Source of the DNA: Patescibacteria group bacterium
Lineage (GTDB): Bacteria; Patescibacteriota; Patescibacteriia; Patescibacteriales; Patescibacteriaceae
DNA length: 64,000 bases
Assembly (NCBI GenBank): GCA_028704945.1
Contig: JAQWEL010000003.1
Coordinates: 89,069 to 153,068, forward strand
Reading direction: 5' to 3'
Every line of letters starts with the position of its first letter. The first letter of the stretch is position 1. Below, piece by piece: positions 48,359 through 56,700 of the stretch. The notes beneath the pieces are model-generated. The model made no database searches. It was not told the origin of the DNA and saw only the letters and a program-made list of their open reading frames with translations. The translations under genes and the position numbers were made by a program.

Positions 48359-49783
48359 ATGAAAAAAACAATCTCAATAAACTTAAGCGGTCAAAATTTT
48401 ATCATTGAAGAAGACGCTTATGGACAATTACTTGCTTATTTAGAAAATATCAAACAACACTGTGGCGCCGGCGCTGATGCCGCTGAAGTGATTGCTGATA
48501 TCGAAAACAGCATGGCGGAAAAATTAAAATCTTCCTTATCTGCTTATAAAGAAGTTATTACTGTCGAAGATGTGGAGTCTTTGATAAAAATAATGGGGAC
48601 AATAGAAGATTTTAACCGTGAAATCGGCGGGCTTGATAACGAAAACGAAGAAAAAACAGATCAACGGATAAAACGCAAGCTTTATCGCGACCCAGATAAT
48701 GCTGTTATCGGCGGAGTGGCTGCTGGTTTAGGCGCTTATTTCGATATTGATCCGGTTTTATTCCGCGTAATTTTTTGCGCCTTGGTCTTTGCCGGAGGAA
48801 GCGGGTTATTTATTTACGCCGTTTTATGGATAGCCATGCCGGAAGCAAAAGCGGCTTATCAAAAATTAGAAATGCGTGGGCAAGCCCCAACCATATCCGC
48901 TTTTAAACAATTAGCCAAGACTGGCAAAAATATCCAAGAGGGCTGGAAAAAATCTTCTATTTGGGGAAAAATATTTAGTTTGCCCTTAGTTATTATTAAT
49001 GGCTTATTTCTGGCTATAAAAAAATTGTGGAAAATTTTTTGGCCGATAATTAAATTATTTTTTGGATTATTTTTAACAATTTTTTCTCTTATTGGTTTAG
49101 GCGCTATTGGTGTCGGCAGTTTATTTTTATTACTATATGGTAATTCCTCTTATCAATTGTTTTTCATTCCTGTTTCTGAATTAACTATTTTATTGCCTTA
49201 TTGTTGGATTATTTTAGCCGGCTTTCTCTCTTTAGCTATACCAGCCATTTTGTTTATATTCGCAGGCTTAGGAATTATAAGAAAAAAGAACATGGTTAAT
49301 TTTACTATCGGAGCAATCTTGGTTGGCATCTGGATGATTGCCGGAATATTCTTCTGCGCTCTCTGCTTACGTTATTTCCCTGAATTACAAAAAAAATTCA
49401 ATAGTAACCAGCTAACCAATCACACTGAACAAGTCGTGGATATGAGTGGCATTAAAGAAATAGAAGCAAGGGGTGAACTAATAAACATATCTGTTTTGGC
49501 TAATCAAACTAAACCAGCTCATTTAAGCGGCCGAAAAATAGATTTAGATCATATTGATATAAAAAAAGATGGCGACAAATTAATTTTAACCGAACAACCA
49601 TTGATCAATAACAATGAAATCTGTCTAAACTGTAATTTACAACCAGTTGACTTTATAATTGCGACTAGCTCCAGCTTAAAGATTAAAACTGACGAAGGCG
49701 CTTCTGTTTTTGATGAGACAAAAATAAAACAAAACTTTAAAGGAGATAAATATGAGTCCGAAGAAGAATTTTTAGTAGAATAA
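48359..49783 (+). CDS. PspC-domain membrane protein
   Basis: A 474-residue membrane protein. An N-terminal cytoplasmic region (residues 1-110, with EEDAYGQLLAYLENIKQH) leads into a PspC domain at about 110-170 (KLYRDPDNAVIGGVAAGLGAYF, then a helix ending LWIAMPEA). Several more hydrophobic helices (about 205-330) follow, and then an extracytoplasmic tail of about 140 residues with beta-like strands (GIKEIEARGELINISVLA). PspC proteins relate to the phage-shock/envelope-stress response. It is co-transcribed with the PadR gene, which probably represses it. The tail may sense envelope conditions. Confidence 0.82.
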   Translation: MKKTISINLSGQNFIIEEDAYGQLLAYLENIKQHCGAGADAAEVIADIENSMAEKLKSSLSAYKEVITVEDVESLIKIMGTIEDFNREIGGLDNENEEKTDQRIKRKLYRDPDNAVIGGVAAGLGAYFDIDPVLFRVIFCALVFAGGSGLFIYAVLWIAMPEAKAAYQKLEMRGQAPTISAFKQLAKTGKNIQEGWKKSSIWGKIFSLPLVIINGLFLAIKKLWKIFWPIIKLFFGLFLTIFSLIGLGAIGVGSLFLLLYGNSSYQLFFIPVSELTILLPYCWIILAGFLSLAIPAILFIFAGLGIIRKKNMVNFTIGAILVGIWMIAGIFFCALCLRYFPELQKKFNSNQLTNHTEQVVDMSGIKEIEARGELINISVLANQTKPAHLSGRKIDLDHIDIKKDGDKLILTEQPLINNNEICLNCNLQPVDFIIATSSSLKIKTDEGASVFDETKIKQNFKGDKYESEEEFLVE

Positions 49784-49806
49784 GGTCAATAACAATTTCT
49801 ATTACA

Positions 49807-49837
49807 CAAAACACGTTTTATTTAAAAACGTGTTTTG
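49807..49837 (+). terminator. Terminator after the PspC gene
   Basis: A perfect 13-bp stem (49807-49819 with 49825-49837) with a five-base loop. There is only a weak T tract afterwards, so efficiency is uncertain. Confidence 0.55.
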
Positions 49838-49873
49838 TCATCTATTTTAAATATCAAACTAATAAAAAAGTAA

Positions 49874-49902
49874 TTGCGTGAAATCACAATTAATAGTATA
49901 AT
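49874..49902 (+). promoter_or_regulatory. Promoter of the histidine kinase gene
   Basis: TTGCGT at 49874-49879, a 17-base spacer and TATAAT at 49897-49902. It lies inside the longest open frame of the kinase, which sets the true start downstream. Confidence 0.62.
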
Positions 49903-49945
49903 TAAAGAAATATTGTGTTTTGATTATAGTACTAACATTACTTTT

Positions 49946-52900
49946 GTGAACAATCTTTTGGCCAGCCAACTTGATTTAATCTATTTCATTAATGGATTAA
50001 TATTTATTATTGCCGGAGCCGGCAGTCTCAATTATTTTCCAAAAAAACAAGCTGATGAACAGACAATCCAAAGGGTTAATTGGAATTGGTTCGCTGCTTT
50101 TGCTTTTTGTTTCGGTATTAATATTTGGATGGATGTTTTTGTACTTGGCTTTCCTAGTTATGAAATCTTCAGGTGGATAAATCCGATTATAACCGGTTTT
50201 TCTTACTTTTTACTTTTCAATTTTGGGATATCTATCTTTAATTTTGGCAAAGAAAATAAACTGGTTATTAGATATCTATCCATTATTTTAGCGGTTGTTT
50301 CCGGTTTAGATGAAACTCCTTTATTCAGCATCGGCATAAAATTCATCACCGCCTTAATCGGTGGTGGCCTCTGCTTATTTATCATGTGGAAATCGGCCAA
50401 ACATTATCCGACAAAATCATTTTTTTATAAATTAGCTTTTTTAGGCATTTTTTTATACACCTCAATCTTCAGCTTGTCACCGCTCGTTCTAACTTGGTTT
50501 TCAAGCGAAAAGACTTTGGGCACCTTATTTTCGGATTGGACTGGTTTTCCCATTGATTTAATAGCGATGGTGGGCGCATCGTTTGTTGCTATCGGCATTT
50601 GGTTCGCTAAAAAACCGCAAACCGATTTGGCTAAAAAAGCAAAACGCGGTTTTATTAATCCGCCAAATGAAGTCATTTTTATTTTAGTGGCGCTTATTAG
50701 TATCGGCGCCGTATTTTTTGTCCAAAATAAATCCAATCAAGAAATTGAATATTTTAACGATTGGTTGCTCGAAGCCGGTCATCAACCAGCTGAATTCATT
50801 AGCGATTTAGATGATTCTTTTTTCCAAAATGACAAATTAGATACCAGTAACCCGCTATATGCCAAAACCGAAACGGTTATAAATAATTTTTTAATTGATT
50901 TTCCAAAAATAAATAGTGTAAAGATTATTCGACCCACAACTGACAAAGATTTTCAGCTGCTAATGGATATTAAGCAAAAAAAAACCACTCCTAAGAAAAA
51001 AATAACGGATAATTACATTGATATCGCTTACTATAGCAATAATATCTCACCAAGCAAGATTGCTTCGGTTTACGGACCAGTAACCAATGCTGATAAGCAA
51101 GAAATGGTCGGGGCAATTCCCCTGCTTGATGAAAATAGCAATCCTAAATTAATCTTAACTGTCAGCGTCGATTATGTCTTCTATCACGAAACAATCACCT
51201 ACCACAGAATTATAGCTATTATTCCTTGCTTATTGATTTCTTTAGCCTTAATTTTTTTAATTATTTATTCACGTCAAAAAAGTATCTACGAAGCTGAGAA
51301 AAAAAATCCTAGCAGTATTTGGTTATCATGGTTTGCTCCTGGTTTTGGATTATTTTTAACCATGTCCGCCATAACTTTGATAGCTTTTATAGAAACCAAA
51401 CAAAACGATCAACGTATTTTTAGCAATAAATTTAATGTTTTAGCTAATTCTGGTTATGCAAACATTAAAGAAGCCTTTCATGATACCTTAAGGCAAATGC
51501 TTATAATTGTTGATTTTTTAGAAAAAGAAAATAATATAACTCCAGAAAAAATAAAAACTTTATTAAAAACCGTTAATAAATTAGAATTCGATAAAATTGA
51601 GGTGGTTTGGATACCAGCCGACAGAAGTAAGGAAGTAATCGAACAAGATTTTGGTGAAAATTCATCAATTTTAAATAAAGCCACTGTTTTAAATCAGGCA
51701 ATAATTTTGCCACAACAAAATACTAAAGGTGTAAAAAAGGACATAGAAACTTTAGTGCCAATTTTAGTGCCCATATTCAATAAAGATAATCTTTCGTTAT
51801 CCAATCACAATAATCCAAAAGGCTTCATAGTTTTAAAATATTCAGTAAACAAACTAATTAAACAAAGTCTGCTTAACTCTTTCTTAGACAATATTGTTTT
51901 TGAAATAAAAGATAGTACTCCGCAATCTAACTGGGGAGTTTTCCATTATCATCGTAGTTTTGAAAAAGATTATTCTGATAGTTTTGTTTCAAAAGATGTA
52001 TTATTCAAGGCGCCAATAAACTACGCTGATCGCCTTTTTTATGTAATTATCTACCCAGACGCAACCTTGGTTAAAAAAAATACGTCTGAAATGCCTTTTG
52101 TAATTTTATTCGGCGGACTTGCTGTAGGAATTTTGCTTGGATTTTATGTATGCGTGGTCTTAATCGGTAAACATCGAGCCAAACTTATGACAGAAAAAAG
52201 AACCGAGGAATTAATAAAAGAAAAAAACAGATTAGAAACTTATGTTAATATATCAGAAATTTTTGTTATTGCTTTTGACAATTCCAACCGATTATCAAGA
52301 ATTAATAATAAAGGCAAAGAAATATTAGGAATTAGTCATAAAAACAGTCTTAATACTAATTGGATAAAGCGTTTTGTTTCAATTCCTTATCAAAAAAAAT
52401 TATTGCAAGAATTGGCCGATCTCCGCTCTAATCAAAAAATGACGACCGACGATATCGGTTTAGAGGTGGTAGATAAAAATGGTAATACGCACCAGCTTAT
52501 TTGTCGTTTTGCCATATTAGAACATGAACAAGAAACAATTATCGGCGCTGGTATCGACGTAACCGAATTAAATCAAGCCAGAGTCACTATTGACCAATTA
52601 AAGGAATTTGATAAACTTAAAAACGATATAATAAACATAACTTCACATGAATTTAAAACACCATTAGTTTCTATCATTGGATTATCCGAAGTCATGAAAA
52701 AAAATTCAACCAGTCTGCCAACCAATTTTCAGCAATATGTAGAAATTATTCACCGGGAAAGTGTTCGTTTAAATGCCTTAATCAAAAAAATGCTTATTGT
52801 TGCCAAGAATGAACAAGGTAAAAATAAAGCCAACTTTGAGACTTTAGTTTTAGGAGATTATATTAACTCACTAAAAACCCCTATCGCTGAAATAGCTAAT

Positions 52901-53299
52901 ACCAAACAAGTAACCGTTGAATATGAATTGCATAATCCTCAAATGAAATTTATCAGTGATCGTGACTTACTTTCTCAAATATTATTCAATTTTACCGATA
53001 ATGCTATTAAATACGGTCCGGAAAAACAAGAAATTATTATCGCTTCTTCGCAAAATAATAATTTCTTGCAATTATCAGTTACCGACCAAGGTCCTGGCAT
53101 AATAAAAGAAAAACAAAAAAAATTATTTGAAAAATTTTACCAGCTTGATTCAAGTCCGACTCGAACTCAAGATGGAATCGGCCTAGGCTTATTTATCTGT
53201 AAACAAAATAGTGAAATTTTAAATGGTCAAATTGGTTTAAAGAGTGAGTCAGGGCATGGATCAACTTTTTACGTCAAATTACCACTTAAAAACAAATAA
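49946..53299 (+). CDS. Membrane sensor histidine kinase with extracytoplasmic CHASE-like and PAS domains
   Basis: I place the start at GTG 49946 because a TATAAT promoter lies within the upstream part of the frame. The 1117-residue protein has an N-terminal set of about seven membrane helices, then an extracytoplasmic region, and one more helix near residue 405. A CHASE-like sensor follows, about 450-700, with VVWIPADRSKEVIEQDFGE. After another helix come a PAS-like domain at about 735-870 and a HisKA dimerisation helix with the phospho-acceptor in ITSHEFKTP (H901). The HATPase domain has DNAIKYG, VTDQGPGI and DGIGLGLFICK. It would phosphorylate the receiver protein encoded four bases on. The ligand is unknown. 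Confidence 0.85.
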   Translation: MNNLLASQLDLIYFINGLIFIIAGAGSLNYFPKKQADEQTIQRVNWNWFAAFAFCFGINIWMDVFVLGFPSYEIFRWINPIITGFSYFLLFNFGISIFNFGKENKLVIRYLSIILAVVSGLDETPLFSIGIKFITALIGGGLCLFIMWKSAKHYPTKSFFYKLAFLGIFLYTSIFSLSPLVLTWFSSEKTLGTLFSDWTGFPIDLIAMVGASFVAIGIWFAKKPQTDLAKKAKRGFINPPNEVIFILVALISIGAVFFVQNKSNQEIEYFNDWLLEAGHQPAEFISDLDDSFFQNDKLDTSNPLYAKTETVINNFLIDFPKINSVKIIRPTTDKDFQLLMDIKQKKTTPKKKITDNYIDIAYYSNNISPSKIASVYGPVTNADKQEMVGAIPLLDENSNPKLILTVSVDYVFYHETITYHRIIAIIPCLLISLALIFLIIYSRQKSIYEAEKKNPSSIWLSWFAPGFGLFLTMSAITLIAFIETKQNDQRIFSNKFNVLANSGYANIKEAFHDTLRQMLIIVDFLEKENNITPEKIKTLLKTVNKLEFDKIEVVWIPADRSKEVIEQDFGENSSILNKATVLNQAIILPQQNTKGVKKDIETLVPILVPIFNKDNLSLSNHNNPKGFIVLKYSVNKLIKQSLLNSFLDNIVFEIKDSTPQSNWGVFHYHRSFEKDYSDSFVSKDVLFKAPINYADRLFYVIIYPDATLVKKNTSEMPFVILFGGLAVGILLGFYVCVVLIGKHRAKLMTEKRTEELIKEKNRLETYVNISEIFVIAFDNSNRLSRINNKGKEILGISHKNSLNTNWIKRFVSIPYQKKLLQELADLRSNQKMTTDDIGLEVVDKNGNTHQLICRFAILEHEQETIIGAGIDVTELNQARVTIDQLKEFDKLKNDIINITSHEFKTPLVSIIGLSEVMKKNSTSLPTNFQQYVEIIHRESVRLNALIKKMLIVAKNEQGKNKANFETLVLGDYINSLKTPIAEIANTKQVTVEYELHNPQMKFISDRDLLSQILFNFTDNAIKYGPEKQEIIIASSQNNNFLQLSVTDQGPGIIKEKQKKLFEKFYQLDSSPTRTQDGIGLGLFICKQNSEILNGQIGLKSESGHGSTFYVKLPLKNK

Positions 53300-53303
53300 A
53301 AAT

Positions 53304-53699
53304 ATGAAAATACTAGTTGTAGACAATGACAATGATACCGGTATTACCCTAAAAGCTCTGCTAAGTGATAATCCCGACATTGACATCAAACTAATGTTTG
53401 ACGGTAGAAGCGCTATTCAGGAGCTAAATATTAACAACTATGACGCTGTCGTTGTAGATATCATGATGCCAGAATTTAGCGGCTTAGATATGGCTAAAGA
53501 AATAAGTAAAAGCGAAAGATTAAAAAATATCCCAGTCGTTTTAATGTCTTCTGCGCTGCCTTTACCCCCGACAGAACTATTAGCCACTTTTGAAAATGAC
53601 AATAATATGACCGCCATCAAGGGCGTCATCGAGAAACCTTTTATTGTGGAAACTGTAATCGAGGTATTAAATAAAGTAACTAACAAAGAAACAAAATAA
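53304..53699 (+). CDS. Single-domain response regulator
   Basis: A 131-residue CheY-like receiver with no output domain. It carries the acidic pocket VVDNDND (D7, D9), the phosphorylation site D52 in VVDIMMPEFSG, the switch Ser in VLMSSA near 82 and Lys111 in IEKPF. The start at ATG 53304 is four bases after the kinase stop; the ATG at 53244 overlaps the kinase. Single receivers act by binding another protein, for example in a phosphorelay or motility control. Its only obvious partner here is the upstream kinase. Confidence 0.9.
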   Translation: MKILVVDNDNDTGITLKALLSDNPDIDIKLMFDGRSAIQELNINNYDAVVVDIMMPEFSGLDMAKEISKSERLKNIPVVLMSSALPLPPTELLATFENDNNMTAIKGVIEKPFIVETVIEVLNKVTNKETK

Positions 53700-53710
53700 T
53701 CCTTTAATCA

Positions 53711-53748
53711 AAAAAAATAACCCGAATTAAACTTGGGTTATTTTTTTT
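53711..53748. terminator. Bidirectional terminator
   Basis: AATAACCC at 53716-53723 pairs with GGGTTATT at 53735-53742, and a run of T follows at 53741-53748. It separates the plus-strand receiver from the minus-strand giant gene. Confidence 0.82.
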
Positions 53749-53761
53749 AATAAATTAATGA

Positions 53762-56700
53762 TTATTGTTTGTCTGGGAACCCTTCGATAATCTTATTTAA
53801 ATCATTATCAGTTATACCAAGGCCTAATTTACTCATAACCTGAAGAGTTTGAGCGGGTCTGCCAAGATAATAAGCTTTTCTGTCTTTTGGATAAATATAA
53901 TAGGCCTTGCCGGCGTCATCAACATCAATTAAAATTCGGCCAGACACCCTGGTAGGATAAACTCGATAACTGGTTATAAATTTATGAGTAGCGCCTAAAC
54001 CTAAAGACTTCATTGTTGCCAAGGCATTTTGAGGCGAACCTAAATAATATTTTTGGCCATTAACAGGATAAACATAATAAGCTTCGCCACCCTTTTCTAC
54101 GCGTAACAATATCCGGCCTTTTAGTTTATTCATCAGTTTAACATCATAAACAACGGAACTAGGCTTAACTTCAGCTGTGGAGCTAACCGATTTTTCTGCC
54201 GGCAATGATTTAATTGTTAATTCCACTAAATTAACTTTGAGATTGCTAAAGCTTATAGAAACATCGAGAACACCATCATCATTTAAATCAATTTTGACTA
54301 CTTCGTTTAATTTCAAATTAATCTTTTTAGGGCTTGATTCGATTAGCAACGTAGCTATATTATTTAATAAATCCAAATCAATAATTTCCATTTTATGATC
54401 TTCTATAACAGAAGTTTTATTATTTTGTAGCGGCCAATAAATTTTAGACTTAGGATATAATAAAATATTAACTCCGTTATTATCTACTAAAGAAATTGTT
54501 TTAGTATCGCCAAAGGGCACAAAAACTGTTGTTTTGCCACCACCAATACTGGCTGGGGCTGCAATAGCTGATGATCTTAATTCGCTTATAACCCAAGTAA
54601 AGCTGGCTGGCGTGGTATCAACATTAGCCCAAGCGTCAATCGCCCTGACTTCAAATGTATGGCTATTAAAGCTCAAATTATTATAAGTCTTGGGGCTAGT
54701 ACAAGCTGAAAAAGCATTACTGTCTAATCGGCATTCGAATGTGCTTGCTTTATTAGAACTAAAAGAAAAAGAAGCATCAACTACACTGGTGGTTTTGTTA
54801 GGGCTACTAATAATGTTTGTTTCTGGTAAAATTGAATCAACTGTATAGCCGCTTTCCGTTTTAGTAAATAAATTATCATAGATATCGGTAGCTGAAATAA
54901 TTAAATTACCGGAGCTAATAATATCAATACTACAATCAATAACATTAACTGCGGTTTGGACACAATCAAAGTTATTATAACCAGCCGTCGAAGACGCCGC
55001 GCTGACATTGGCTGCCGAAATAGCTTCATTATCAGTAATACGAATATCAGTGTTAGTAATAGTGGCATTAGAACTTTTTGTTGGGGCGTTAATTTCGATA
55101 ACTAAAATATCAGAATCGATTATTAAATTTTTATTAGCCCCTAAAGAACCAGCTGAACCTGGTGTTGGTAAGTTTAAAATCGCATTATTACCAGCCGAAT
55201 CCTTGATAGTACCGCTGTTTAAATCTAAGGCGCCTGTATTTGCATAATCTAAATCTGAATTTAAATTACCGGTTGACACTTCGTAATTGAAAGTTAAAAT
55301 ATCTGAACCGGATCCAGAAACGTAATTAATGGCGGTAGTAACTGGAACGCCAGTGGATAAAATTATTTGCGGTAGGCCAGTTACAATTACATCTTCTGAA
55401 AAATTAACTTGGATTGGAATAACATAACCATGATTATAAACGCCATCAATTATAGTAGAACTAATATTAGTTATGGTGGGCGCAACCGGGTCAACACTAA
55501 AAGTATTAATCGCCAAAACCGTGCTTTGGTTACCCGCTAAATCAGTAACTTTAATAGTGCAAGAATATATTCCCGGACTAAGGGTGTTAAAAATAATCGT
55601 ATTATCTCCGTTAACAGCCAAGGTTGTTGCGGAACTACACCCAGCTGTTCCGCCATAAGTGATAGTGCCTGACTTACTGGAATTAAAAGTAAAACTGGGA
55701 GTAGTATTATTGGTTATTAATGGGACAGAGCTAACAACTGATAAAGTCGGGGTAGCAGTGTCAATTGTAAAATTATTTACATAAAGAATAGCGCTGGTAT
55801 TACCAGCCACATCCATTACGAATATTTCACAAGAATAACTTCCGTTTGATAAAGTATTAAAAGTGATTAAATTATCACCAACCACAGCCGAATTTGTCAA
55901 TGAACCACAGCCGGCTGTTCCACCATAATTAATCGTTCCAATCTCATTGGAATTAAAAGTATAATCAGGCGTTAAATCATTAGTTGGCGTTGGCACGGCA
56001 ATTGTTGACGTTAAAGTTGGTAAAACTGTGTCAATAGTAACCATAAGATTTCCAGACAATGTGGAGGTGTTACCAGCCAAATCAACTGCTTTTACATTAA
56101 AAATATGTTCACCGTTAATCACAATGGAACCTTCAACAATCCAGGCACCGGCGACAGTCGGGTATATCCCTCTTAAGCCATTATTAAGATAAAATTCTAT
56201 CAAGCTGCCGGTTTCAGCCGTCCCCAAAATAGTCAAGTTGGAACTCTGTTTAGTAATATGATCTGTGTTGGAACTGCCGGTATCGTCAGCGCTATCAAAA
56301 TCAGGTGTCGGTGGAGTTGCTGGCGCAGTAGTATCCACGGTAATTGAAATTGGGCTGGAAGTAGCCGAGATGTTACCAGCCAAATCAGTAGCTACAGCCG
56401 TAATGCTATGTATTCCTTCAGCTAAAGCTAAATCAATAGTCCAACTACTACTGGAAGCGGTAACACTTCCTTTAGAAGTAGCGCCATCAAATAATTCAAC
56501 CGTGCTGCCAGTATCGCCTGTGCCGGAAAAAGTTAAACCGGAAGTAAGTTTAGTGATGTTGTCTGAATTAGAAGTGCCGGTATCATCAGCGGATTCTAAA
56601 TTAGGAGTGCCTGGAACAGCTGGAGCGGTGGTATCAATCACAACAAAAAGAGCGAGTGAAGTAGTGGAAACATTGCCAGCTATGTCAGTCGCGATTGTAG

